This document shows positions 35,878 to 46,479 of a stretch of DNA of 64,000 bases, piece after piece (within the stretch, counting starts at the first letter, position 1; every line of letters begins with the position of its first letter). A program made the position numbers and the translations under genes. Below the pieces are notes generated by a model. It was not told the DNA's origin. It worked only from the letters and a program-made list of their open reading frames with translations, and did not search any database. The stretch comes from Gigaspora rosea (Eukaryota; Glomeromycota; Glomeromycetes; Diversisporales; Gigasporaceae). The stretch is from contig QKWP01000790.1 in assembly GCA_003550325.1 (NCBI GenBank), positions 126,539-190,538 of the forward strand. The letters run 5' to 3'.

Positions 35878-36032
35878 GGTCTAGCGATCTTAGCACAGCT
35901 TAGGTCGAGAGTAAATCAGCTCTTACCCCTATTTCCCTAAAATTCTCTTTTGATATATATGATGTATAATCTTATAAATTGAATTAATAAAGAATTAGAG
36001 GATAGACCTCTCGTTGTATAAAAAAAAAAAAA
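35878..36032 (+). other. LINE 3' UTR with conserved motif and A tail
   Basis: It contains GGTCGAGAGTAAATCAGCTC-TTACC (about 35902-35927) and GATAGACCTCTC just before the A run. The same blocks occur in the other LINE copies of the window. AGAG...CTCT can pair as a short stem and may be the 3' signal recognised by the reverse transcriptase. Confidence 0.6.
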
Positions 36033-36048
36033 ATCAATTTCTGACCCA

Positions 36049-36369
36049 TGACTCACCCGACCCGGGTCAGAACACTAACTATCATGTGTAAAAGACTAAT
36101 TTAGGGTTAGGGTTACGTTTTTTGATGCGGATATATATCAATAATGCAATTTATGTAGTATGTAGATCATTATATAAAATAACTTGGCTTTAATGGACCC
36201 CTAATATGTAATATACTGGTCGGGTTAGGGTTGAATATTGGTTGAATTTATGCATTATTACAGTATTAGCAGACCAAAGATCAGTTAAATATAAATTTTT
36301 ATTTATGCAATATATAAATATATTGCACCCCGAAAGTTGGATTTAAGTATTATGCAGGGGTGCGGGATC
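36049..36369. other. Spacer with right half of the repeat split by the LINE
   Basis: It begins with CACCCGACCCGGGTCAG and then AT-rich sequence with a GGTTAGGGTT stretch (36103-36112). No gene. Confidence 0.45.
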
Positions 36370-37560
36370 TAGATTTATCCAAAAAAGAAAACAAACAAAA
36401 AACAAAAATGTAAGCAAACTAAATAAAAAAATAAACGAAGTCCAAATCTCCATTTCCTAAAGTAAGAGTTCATGATCTTGCAATTCAGAAATCGGTGAAG
36501 GTTTCGCAAAGTGCCAAAATAAAATAAATTAATAAAAATAAAACAAAAAAAAACAAAAACAAAAAACATAAAACAAAAAAATAAATGAAACAAAACCTTG
36601 CAAAAACTTGCAAAAACTTGCATTTTTAAAATTTAAAAATTGCTGAAAAAATTAGTTGTGTGTTTTTGCAAAGTATCGAAAGACTGAGTTGGTTTGCGCA
36701 AAGTGCTAAAAAGTCAATAGATTTCTTGCAAAGTGCCAGTGGTAAAGTGTAGAAATAAAATAAAAAAAAATTAAAAAATAAAAAAAATAAAAAAATAAAA
36801 AAACCAAAACGAAACTAAAAAAATAAAATGAATCCAAAAAAACAAAAGGAAAACAAAAAAACAATGTAAAATTGATAGAAGATCTAAATTATAAACAAAA
36901 AAAATAAACAAAGATCTAAACTAATCTTATAGTACAATTATCAAAAATCGTTGAAACATTTCAAAAATATTAGTCAAATGCGTTTTTGATATGATCCAGG
37001 TTACAGATCTACTTATCTAGCTTGATTTTCCAGTTCTAAAATATTTCGAAAGTATTTGAAATATTAAAAAGAAAAAAAAAAAAGAGAAAAAAAAAGAGAA
37101 AAAGAGTGAGAGGTGTAAAAGGAAAAGAGGGGTAAAAGGGAGAGAGAAATAAAAGGGAAAGGGGTAAAAAGGAGAAAGAGTAAAAATTGCGCAAAACATA
37201 GAGTTTTTTTTTTAAGTTTTTTTACACATTTTATGGAATATATATTTATGATCTATGGTAGCTTACAGATCAAATGGGTTTAAGAAATTTTGAACTTAGT
37301 TTTTTTTTTTTTTACTCAGTAATCCAGATTGAAATTTTCGTAATGGGTCAAAATACTTAATTATCGAAATATTTCAAAAATATTAGTCAAACATTGATTC
37401 AGGCTATAGATCTACTGATTCAGCTTGGTTTTCTAGTCCTAAAATATTTCGAAATAATTCAAAATATTTCAAAAATATTAGAACTAAAATATTTTAAAAT
37501 ATATTTTACTTATCTTGTGGTGCACAAGGTTTTTCGAAATATTTCGCAAAAATTGGAAAA
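36370..37560. repeat. Diverged, inverted relative of the interior of the 55964-59396 element
   Basis: Shared features, in opposite orientation: TTGCAAAAACTTGC runs, TTGCAAAGTGCC motifs, A-rich AAACAAAAAAAC tracts, GATCTAAATTATAAAC, CAGGTTACAGATCTAC with AGCTTG...TTCCAG, and AATATTTCGAAA units. Terminal repeats were not found here, so it may be a fragment. A GAGAAAAAG-rich stretch fills 37065-37190. Confidence 0.5.
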
Positions 37561-37609
37561 ATGCAAAAATTAAAATTAGTATAAAATGTTTTTTTATTTT
37601 CTTACACAC

Positions 37610-37995
37610 TGCAAGAAAATTGTAAATTTATATAAAAATTTTACATAAGTTTACAATTTTCTTATGTACCATAAGAAAATCATAAATTTATATAAAAATT
37701 TTATATAAATTTATGATTTTCTTGCTTACTATAAGAAAATCATAAACTTACAAAAAATTTTACGTAAATTTATGATTTTCTTATACATCCAGTATTGGGC
37801 TCTAGACCAAAAGTCCACTTTACTAGACTTATAAACTGGACTACTGGACTTATAAATCCAGTGGATATTATAAGTCCAGTTCTAGTTCAATTTTACTAGA
37901 CTTATAAGCAAGCCCAACACTGTACACATCGTAAGACTTATGCAATTTTACACTAAATATTATGTAAGTTTACGATTTTCTTATGTACTGTAAAA
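37610..37995. repeat. Array of four palindromes, 60-base period
   Basis: Units at about 37613-37663, 37673-37723, 37733-37782 and 37931-37985 each form a hairpin of the type AAGAAAATCATAAATTTA / TAAATTTATGATTTTCTT. The fourth is separated from the third by a 133-base hAT-type miniature. Left arms are very similar between units. Confidence 0.75.
37790..37922. mobile_element. hAT-type miniature element, 133 bases
   Basis: Ends CAGTATTGGGCT and AGCCCAACACTG are inverse with one mismatch. Flanks TATACATC (37782-37789) and TACACATC (37923-37930) are an 8-base duplication with one mismatch. The interior is rich in TAGACTTATAA / TTATAAGTC units. Confidence 0.75.
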
Positions 37996-38525
37996 ACTTA
38001 CAAAAGTTTACACATATATATTTTTGCTGATGTATAATATTTAACTTCTATTCTTTTCTTCGAAAAATTATATTTGATACTGTTGCTAGTGTTGTACTAT
38101 TTGTAAAAATATTTTCCAACAATTTCCTTCTAACCAAGCATCAAAGATTTGCATATTCTAGTACCTAGAGCAGATAACCAGGCAAGCAAACTAAAACAAA
38201 TTCAGCTATTGTTAAAGACTTTTATCTTCACTTGGAATAATTGATTATAAATCTATTGCTATTGCTATTGCTTTTGGCTATATCTTGAATAAAGTTTTAG
38301 AATGAATAGTAAGTAATAGTTAAAGTTAATTAAGAATTATATAAAATTATACTTTCTATTTCAATACATTTCAAAATTGTAGCTTAAAGTCAAGATCATA
38401 AAAATATTGTTTAAACAAGTGTTACATAGTAATATTTGTTTTATATAAGATATAGTCTATATAAAAAATATATAAATATAAATTATATTTTTCTTTTTGA
38501 TTCAAAAAATAAATATTTGGAGATA
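37996..38525. other. Intergenic, nothing recognised
   Basis: AT-rich sequence, no open frame or repeat I can support. Confidence 0.45.
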
Positions 38526-38750
38526 CCGTAAAATCCGGACACGTGTACTCGGGTATTTCTATTTCTCAATTTAGTACTCGGGGTATCTCTATATGGGGTA
38601 CACCATATTAAGACAATATGTTTTACTATATCTACCTGGAATGATATATATAGTATATATTATTTCTATGTACCTGGGTATAAATCACCAACTGGTGCTT
38701 CAAACTGGCAAGAGTACACCGCATGGGGTATATGTGTCTGGATTTTATAG
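38526..38750. mobile_element. Tc1/mariner-type miniature element, 225 bases
   Basis: Inverted ends CCGTAAAATCCGGACACGTG and CTATAAAATCCAGACACATA lie next to TA on both sides (38524-38525, 38751-38752). The interior has GGGGTA/TACCCC and CTCGGG motifs. Confidence 0.65.
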
Positions 38751-39084
38751 TATATGAACATATATACGTACATATACATATAATTATATTAAAAATCATT
38801 ATCGCACTACTGTAAAAACCTAGTATTATTCATGAATTCAAATTTTAAAAAATTCCAGATATAAGTTCTTATTAATAATATTTAAAAACTATATAAAATA
38901 CTCTAGTATTTATAATAATTGAAATCAAATTTATTTAATTTGATTGGCTAATTTAATTGATACTATATAGCACCTGATTTTGTCTGATTCTCTTTCTATC
39001 CTAAAAAATCAGATAATAAATGTCTATACCTTTAGTATTATCATAAATTAAAATTAGGTAGGTTTTAAATAGTTATATATAAGC
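38751..39084. other. Intergenic, nothing recognised
   Basis: AT-rich; no feature supported. Confidence 0.45.
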
Positions 39085-39560
39085 AAATTGCCTTCTTAAC
39101 ATTTTTAATTAATCCACCAAAATAGGTTTAGACTACAGTCGAACCTCCATAAATGCAACCTCCATAAATGCAATACTTCCTAAATGCATGTTTTTTCTAT
39201 TCTGTAAAATGTTATTAGTGCTAAATGCACATTCTATATTCTGTAAATGCACGTTCTCTTAAATACTATTTTATATTATACTAATCTCTCTAAATGCATG
39301 TAGTCAATCAAATTTTAGTATTTAAGATAGGTTATACAGTTTGGGTAGAAGTTACACAAACTTGATAATCTAATTTTTAAAGCTACAATTTAATTGACTC
39401 TCTCTAAATACAAACCTCTCTAAATGCACATTGTAGGCTTGTCCCTATAAGTTGCATTTATGGAGGGTTGACTGTATTGTTTTTTGTATTTTTTAGATTT
39501 TTCGCTTTCTGCTTCACTGAAGATTATCAAATTTCTATAATTTGATTAACCACATATTAT
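39085..39560. repeat. Fourth copy of the dispersed repeat, split by a Tigger-type element
   Basis: The left part (CACCAAAATAGGTTTAGACTA to 39135) and right part (TTGTTTTTTGTATTTTTTAG to GATTAACCACA, from 39475) match the order in the copies at 14985-15840. The element at 39136-39474 sits at a TA between them. Confidence 0.5.
39136..39474. mobile_element. Tigger/pogo-type miniature element, 339 bases
   Basis: Ends CAGTCGAACCTCC and GGAGGGTTGACTG, flanked by TA (39134-39135, 39475-39476). CATAAATGCAACC / GTTGCATTTATGG repeats lie inside the ends. It shares TAAATGCA motifs with 10449-10627. Confidence 0.8.
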
Positions 39561-39941
39561 ATGATTCTATTCTACTTTAGACAATCCCTATATTTAGTAA
39601 TTAATATAATTTTAAATTAAAAATTGTATTTTTATATTTAGAAATATAGTTATCACTTGTTTATATTAATCTATTTGGGCTATCATTATATTCATATTAA
39701 TATGAATTTATATTAAAGTTAATATATATGAGAGGATTTTAATATATATAAATTTATAAAAATTTGGTTTTGGCTTAGGTTGATATTAACTATGTTGATA
39801 TTAATAAGGATCAACTGTAACTATCTTAAATTTTTATAAAATTTTAAAAAATTTTGGAATTATATAATTTGTTATGCTAAATAATTTTTGCTTATTTATG
39901 AGATTCAATTAGTTTAATAAAAAATTAATTTTTACTATATA

Positions 39942-40146
39942 CAGTCAACTCTTTCTAATCTGAACTGCCAGGACTGCTTTTTTTTTACTATGTAAAAATT
40001 TGAAAAAGTTCAGTTTTCAAAAAGTTATATATGGCTTATCTGAACTTTATAATAAAATTTACAAATATTCTAGAAGATTTTGTCCAGTTTAAAGAGAGTT
40101 TAATAGTGTTTGGTTTAAAGAGGTTCGGATTAGAGAGAGGCGACTA
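39942..40146. mobile_element. Tigger/pogo-type miniature element, 205 bases
   Basis: Ends CAGTCAACTCTTTCTAATCT and the inverse TAGTCGCCTCTCTCTAATCC, flanked by TA (39940-39941, 40147-40148). It is the same family as 55783-59417 in opposite orientation: both share AAACCTC, AACACTATTAAACTC and TTTGTCCAG/CTAGAA blocks. Confidence 0.75.
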
Positions 40147-40148
40147 TA

Positions 40149-40568
40149 TTATTATTTGTACAACAATAAAAACTAGCAAATATAGAAATCTAAAATTTTA
40201 TTTAAACTTAATTATTTTAAAAACTGTAGTATAAAATTTTTTAAAATTTTTTTATTTAAAAAATATAGATTTAAAGAATTCATGATTTAATTTTTAGCTT
40301 AATATCATATATTTAGCTCTATATAAATTTTTAAAAGTGTCTACAATAATATGGTAGACCACTATATAAACTATTTAAATTTGAAATATATGCATTTATT
40401 TAGGTATAAAAAGCTTCATAATCTTAACAAACTTGTTAAATTAGATTATTTTCCTATTTTCAAATACAAATTCTGTAAATAAAAAATATAAGGGTGTATA
40501 AAGCCATAATATTATCTTTATAGTAATTATATTTTATTTTATATTTAGCTAGAGTGTTAAAAATTCAA
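40149..40568. other. Intergenic, nothing recognised
   Basis: AT-rich; no feature supported. Confidence 0.45.
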
Positions 40569-40571
40569 TTA

Positions 40572-40736
40572 GGGGCATACTATTTATTACGTAATATTTT
40601 TTACTTAGTAGCTGCTCTTATCCATGTATAGTGTGATCATTTTATATTATTTGGATTGTTTAATATAATATATAGACATGATCACATCTTTGACTATGTA
40701 TCCATGATAAAAATTATATAATAAATAGCATGCCCC
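40572..40736. mobile_element. PIF/Harbinger-type miniature element, 165 bases
   Basis: Inverted ends GGGGCATACTATTTATTA and GGGGCATGCTATTTATTA, flanked by TTA on both sides (40569-40571, 40737-40739). GGGGC-type ends and a three-base TTA target fit PIF/Harbinger. Inside there is a GTGATCAT / ATGATCAC pair. Confidence 0.75.
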
Positions 40737-40799
40737 TTACTTACCTTTCTATAAATAATAAAATTATTAGCCTAAAAAATTTTATCTATCTGTTATTGT

Positions 40800-41123
40800 T
40801 AGAGATGCATTAGTCTGGTCCAGTCCAGTCCTGGTTTTAGTTAGACCATTACCAATAGAATCTTTGATCCAGTCTGTTCTCGGTCCTCAAACAGTCCTTT
40901 TAATTTATTGGTCAAAATGATGTAATTACTATTGTTAGATGTAAACAAATATTAGATGATCTGTATTATATTTGATTAAGCAATTTGATTGGGTGATATG
41001 AAGATCACTGTTTGTTTACAAGGATAAGTCCAGAACTGGTCCTTTTAACAGTCCTACGGTCCTTATTAGTCCCAGTTTGGAACCAGTCTGGACTGGTCTT
41101 TTTTAGAACCAAGTGTATCTCTA
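40800..41123. mobile_element. hAT-type miniature element, 324 bases
   Basis: Ends TAGAGATGCA and the inverse TAGAGATACA, flanked by a perfect 8-base duplication GTTATTGT (40792-40799, 41124-41131). Subterminal repeats GGTCCAGTCCAGTCC and GACCAGTCCAGAC occur in opposite orientation. Confidence 0.88.
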
Positions 41124-41131
41124 GTTATTGT

Positions 41132-41708
41132 ATATGAAACTGCCAACTATGTAAAAATTTTACAATGAAATCAAAGTAATTTTATTCAATTTAATTGGAT
41201 ATATTGCATGTAATTAATCTAAAACTTAGATATAAAAGCAATCAGATATCAGAAAAAATAGATTATCAGATATTAAATATGAAGCAGGTGTAGTAGATTA
41301 ATTTTTAACTAGTTATTAGTTTTGATAGGATCAGTTTTGAGAGAGTCAACTGTAGTAGTTATATTTTAGACCAAAGAATTTAAAAAACTTGTTAAAATTT
41401 TGAGTTTTAAATAAAATAAAATAAAATAATTTTAAATACATTTTGATTTTTAGATTCCAAAAGTAAAATTATATAGTAACTCTATTTTATTTTTATATAT
41501 AATCCAAATAATCTAATTATTTATTTAAATATTTGGTTATTTAAATTTCAAGTAAATAATTAAGTAAATAATAAGTACAAAAGTATTAAAGTTTGAATAA
41601 ATTTTACAAAAACAAAAGTAGTAATAGTAGCTTAATAAATAATTACTAACTGCAGATAGTGGTTTTCAAATTACTATAGTACTACCAAAATAAAAAAACC
41701 AGATCATC
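41132..41708. other. Intergenic, nothing recognised
   Basis: AT-rich; no feature supported. Confidence 0.45.
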
Positions 41709-41711
41709 TAA

Positions 41712-41863
41712 GGGGAGTAACAAAAATCAGGTGATTTTTTAGGGGGGGAGGGGGTAAAAAAAAGTTAAAATTATATATAAGAACCTGACTATTTATATAT
41801 TAAGGAAGAGGGAGTGGGGTAGACCTCTGATAAAAAATAATCAGGTGATTAATGACACTGCCC
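41712..41863. mobile_element. PIF/Harbinger-type miniature element, copy A, 152 bases
   Basis: Ends GGGGAGTAACAAAAATCA and the inverse of TGATTAATGACACTGCCC, flanked by TAA (41709-41711, 41864-41866). It is almost identical, over the same length, to copy B at 57894-58045, which also lies between TAA triplets. Confidence 0.8.
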
Positions 41864-42210
41864 TAACCAGTATAGAGAATTAGATATCTAGAAATCTAGA
41901 CAAGTATTATTGCTTAGTAGGTTTGAGATACAAATAAATACAAAGTACTATGAATATTTAGATATAAATTATTTAAGTATAAAACCTTGCAAAAATATAA
42001 CTTGTATAAAATGTATAATCTAAAGTAACTGCTAAGTACTCTAAAATAAGTTATAATAAAAATCATATGCAGGCCTTGTTTAATATTAAAAAAATATACT
42101 GTATATATATATATAAACAAATCTAGTTCCAAACTCTAATTTAAGCAAAAAATATTTATTATGAACTCTTTTTAACAATTACTTGGACCAAATTTTTCTA
42201 CTGAAAGAAA

Positions 42211-42395
42211 CCAAAATTTTCTTGTAGAGAGTTGCTTGTACTTAAAGTATAGTAGGATACACAGGAATACTATTCTTACAAAGGTCAACTTTTGTTTTAG
42301 GGACATCTTTGTACTGTATATTTGGTATACAAGCCAAAAGTGTTTTCTTACAAGATAACTAGCAGAAGGTAGCACTTTTGTACAAGAAATTTTGG
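42211..42395. repeat. Short inverted repeat, possible miniature element
   Basis: CCAAAATTTTCTTGTA (42211-42226) and TACAAGAAATTTTGG (42381-42395) are inverse with a one-base gap. No target duplication was found. Confidence 0.35.
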
Positions 42396-42475
42396 TAGTG
42401 TTTAAGGCTTTCTCTATCAATAAAGTACCTGTAGCAAAACAGTTCTTTTTTTTTTTTTTTTTTTTAAAAAAGGAT

Positions 42476-42513
<38 letters not shown>

Positions 42514-42972
42514 AAGGTCTATCCTCTAATACTTTATTAGATTTATAAATTATACATATATATAATACATGTAGAAATATACTAATCTATTATAAAGTAG
42601 AGGTAAGAGCTACTTTACTCTTGACCTAATTCTTTACTAGAATGGTCGTAGACCTCTAGATTCTGAGTATGTAGTTAGGACAAAGATTGTTTGTGGCAAT
42701 AAGTTTATCTATTGCGGTATTTATGCGGTTTGGGTTGGTGGGAGTGTTTTCAGCATCGTTGGAGATGGGAGTGAAGGGGAAGGAGTGACTACTTCTGTGT
42801 GTCGAGACATACGAGAAGGGATCCATATTTTCTTATAGATGAATTCGGCGATGTTGTGGTGGAGTAGGGGTGTTAGTTTGTTCTTCAGGTATAGAGAAGT
42901 AAAAGGGGCTAGTGTTCTTCTTGTGATTATCCCAAGCAGAATTTTCTTTGAGATATGTAATTCGAGATAGGA

Positions 42973-44445
42973 TTAAACGAAGGTTTCAGGGTTTTCTAAT
43001 GGTTTTTCTTCTTTCCTTGCGGTTTCAATTAAGATTCTTCTAAGTTCTGTTTTGAAGTTGAAAAGGTTAGAGATGCAGGTTAGTAGATAGGAGTAGTCTT
43101 CAGGTCCTGAGTAGCATCTTGGGCATAGGTAGTTTGGGTGGTTTTTAGGGTTACGAAGGTGTAGGAGGAGTGAAGTGGGTAATTCTTCCGCGAGTAGTTT
43201 CACTTTGAAGTTTTTCAAGTTGGATAGTGCCGGGTTGGTATATAGTGCTTTTGGTTTATCATTGTATGATATAGTCGCTAGGGTGGCATCCCAGTCGATA
43301 TCGTCTAGGTGGTTTTCCCATAGATTTATTCTTTGTTAGTTATGTCATCGTATAAGGTTGGCAGTTTGGTGTATAAGTTTGATTGTTGATTTTAATGAGT
43401 GAGTGATAGCAAGGTCGTTCAAGAGAGGTGTATAGCGGTTGTATAGAAAATTCTGTGGGGTTGTATTAAGTTGGTGTGGAGGGAGAGTGTCGACTATAGT
43501 TAATTCTTTGTTGTATATGATGTTGATTTTCCTTTTGCCAATTATTGCTGCGGTCATGCGTAGTAGAAGAGGCCATTGTGTTTGATCTAGTCGTAAATGT
43601 TGTAAAAAGTGGGTATTAGTAGCTTGTGTTATAGTAGTATGTAGGGAGGAGTTATTAGTAGTTGTGGATAGTAGAAACTATAAAGGTTAGTAGGGTTAGG
43701 AGAGTGGTGATTTTTGAGGGCCAGGTGTTGTTGTAGCAGCTTATTATGGGCCCATCTGTTCCAATTCGACCAGTGGCGATAATTTTTTGTTGATTAGGCG
43801 ATTGAAGTTTTTTTGAGATGGGATATATGTTAGGATTTTTTTCTTAAAATTGTTAGATACTAGTGTTTCCCATATTTCTGTTGGTGGTTCATTGAATGCC
43901 GTGAGGGGTCTTTGTATTCTAGTGAGTCGTGTGTCAGTTATTGTTGTTTTCTGTCGATGTAATTGTTGCAGTGATCGCTTGATATCTTTTATGTTTGCAT
44001 GTATTGTAAGTTTACAATTGACTTGTAGATTATGAATATATTCTTTGTCTAATAGTAAGTAGCAAGATCGGTGTCGTGAGCTCCTGTTTGGGAGTGAACA
44101 TCCCGCGCAGGCGTTTAGTATTTGGTTCCCTTGATATAGGAAGTGTTTGCCGTATATTGTTTTTTGATTTGGGTTAAAGATCCTAGCTATTTTACCATTG
44201 TGGGTTAGAACCCATTCTTTCTTTTTTGGTAACCAAGGAGGGGTTAGGAAGGGGTTTAAGTTGTTTATGTTTAAGGTAGGTGTTGCGGAGGAAGTAATTA
44301 GGTCTTGCATTAGATGGAACCACTTTGGTGTTCTTCCACGAGGTATTTTCCTAATGTTGTGGTAGAGGGTTATCCAATCAAGTAAGTTGTTGTTTGTCGA
44401 ATCGAGGAATTGTTCTGTGCAATTTATATTATGACGATTTAGCAT
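42973..44445 (-). pseudogene. Second LINE, ORF2 C-terminal part
   Basis: Open pieces at 43744-44445, 43345-43557 and 42973-43218. The last contains NFKVKLLAEELPT and CPRCYSGPEDYSYLLTC, aligned with NFKVKLLANELPT and CPRCRSAPETIAHLISC of the first LINE. Here the histidine of the knuckle is tyrosine. Confidence 0.7.
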
Positions 44446-44538
44446 TTCTTTTAGGTGGGTACATTTAGGGTGTGTAAGTATGAGTGGGTTGAGGGAGGTT
44501 CCACGAAGTATGGTGGGTATAGGACAGTTGTTGAGTGG

Positions 44539-46446
44539 TCAGGTAAATTTTAAGTTTAGCTTGTGGATTGCTATTACTGATTGACCAGTGTGAGTTAGGT
44601 ATTCTCGGTGTGTGAGGGTTGGCAGTTTCTCTAAGATTGATTTATCTGTATTTGCAGCGTTCTGTATTTGTTGGATACGGATTTTTATATATGAGTTATC
44701 AAAGTTGTGATGGTTTAGACCACGCTGTAGATTTGTTATGAGAGTAGTCAATTGCGCTTGTTCTATGTTGGTCACAGCATATATTGCATCGCAATTCAGA
44801 AAGGAGTTGGGTACACCTCGGGCTATTCTCGCTTTCGATCTGATGGTTTTTGTTATTGTTTTATTGATGGAGGTAAGTTGTGAAGGGTTTAGGTAAGAGG
44901 AGAGGATACGGTATTGAAATCTAGGTATGATGATGTGGTTGTAGATATAGGCGGCTTGTTTTTCAGTTATTTTAGCATAATGCAGTTTCCTTAGATTAGT
45001 TTTGATCTCTGATATTATGAGTTTTTGGAGATGGTTAGGGGTCTTGTTGGTCGTATACCAGGCGCCCAGGTATTTAAGAGGGATGTTTTTAGGGAGAGCA
45101 GTGATCGTTGTACCGTCAAAGCAGACAGATTGTGGGAAAAGCATGAAGTTAGTAATTAAAAAGGATTTGGAAGGATTGACTTTTATGTTGTTCAGTTTGT
45201 AAAAGCTGGTTGCAAGATCTAGGATTTCTGTGAGGGTTTGTTTATTAGGGGCGAGCCAGAGAGAGTCATCCATATATGCCATTACTGATGAATTGATTAG
45301 TTTAGGTAGGTTGGTCTGGATAATACTGGAATAACCAGTAAATTTCTTGTGGATGGTTGAGATAAGGGATCGTAATATATTTTCCATAGCAGGGGGAAGA
45401 AGGTTTCTCCCTGGTCAATTCTATCCATTACTGAGTAAGGTTCTGTGAAACCGAGGTCAGTAATAACTTGGTTGGTTCGGTTGGATAGTATGTAGACTAG
45501 GAGGTCGATTATTGTTTCCAGGATTTTTATTCGGCAAAGTGCTTTGGCTAGTGTGTCAATGTGGACCGAGTCGAAAGCTTTTGACATGTCCTGTGAAAGT
45601 GCCCAAATTTCCTTTTGATTGATGGAAGCATCCTCAAGAATTTGTGTCAATTGTGAAACCGGTGTTAGCGTAGATTGATGAGGAAGGGCCGCAAAGTTCA
45701 TCGGAGAGAGTATCTCGCGCCTCATTATGGTTGAAGTTAATCTGGTAGTTAAAATTTTTGTAAAGCATTTCCGGGTGTGATCGATTAACGTGATGGGTTG
45801 CGTGGTGCTGAGATTGTATTTGTACTCTGGTTTTTTTGGTATTGGCCAAATATTCGCTTTTAGCCATTGTTGCAGTACCTGTTTTAGACGTATGCAGTTG
45901 TTAAAGATTTTTAGTAGAGGTGATAGTGTTAGGTCAGAGAGTTGCTGTAGAATTTCATTAGAAATGGCCAGCGGTCCATGCTTTATTTTTAGGAGCATTG
46001 TTTATGGTTTCTTTTAATTCATCGAGTGTAATGGTATCCATTAGGCTGTCGTAGATTGAGGGGTTGATCTCAGCTATGGGTGAGTAGGCTTCTTCCCAGT
46101 CCTTTTCCCATTGCGAGTTTTGTGGGTTTGATTCTGTCCAAGTTTTGAAATGTGATCTGACATGTGTTTTTATTTCAGCTTTGTCGATTAGGATTCGATC
46201 AGGGAGGATTATTTTGTCTGTGCGCACTGGTTCTGGTCTTCGTTTCAGGATGCTGTCAAGCATTCTGGTCATATTTTCTTTGAAGTCATTATAACGTCTA
46301 TTGATGTAGTAGTCAATTTTTTTGCTTTGTTCTTGCGATTTTTCTAGATTACGGGCGGTCCAAATTGTATGATGGATTTGTTTTAATTTGAGAATAGTTG
46401 TCGATGAGGAATTTAGGTCTAATTGAGTAATAGGGGTGATTTCCAA
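44539..46446 (-). pseudogene. Second LINE, reverse transcriptase part
   Basis: Three overlapping pieces, 45958-46446, 45297-45998 and 44539-45387. Motifs: KQVLQQWLKANIWPIPKK, ITLIDHTRKCFTKI, motif A DMSKAFDS, motif B RIDQGETFFPLLW and motif C AYMDD (codons at 45265-45276). At least two frame breaks occur. Catalytic aspartates are kept. Confidence 0.8.
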
Positions 46447-46479
46447 CTCGGCGAGGGTAGATGCGATATGTAGGAATTT

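Larger units (their letters stand above)
28039..36032 (+). mobile_element. Near full-length non-LTR retrotransposon (LINE), 7994 bases
   Basis: A perfect 16-base duplication ATCAATTTCTGACCCA (28023-28038, 36033-36048) brackets it, and it ends in an A run. It encodes a low-complexity, repeat-built first ORF, an APE-type endonuclease, a reverse transcriptase, a possible RNase H-like segment and a C-terminal zinc-knuckle-like motif. The coding region is GC-richer and C-rich on the plus strand compared with the AT-rich surroundings. Several frame breaks and stops show that this copy is inactive. A 301-base miniature element sits in the first ORF. Clade is not certain; the I/Tad side of the APE LINEs is my guess from the gene order. 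Confidence 0.93.

Noticed and set aside
37610-37785. CRISPR array (regular repeats with 60-base period)
   Set aside because: The repeats are palindromes with almost no unique spacers, there are no cas genes, and the setting is eukaryotic.
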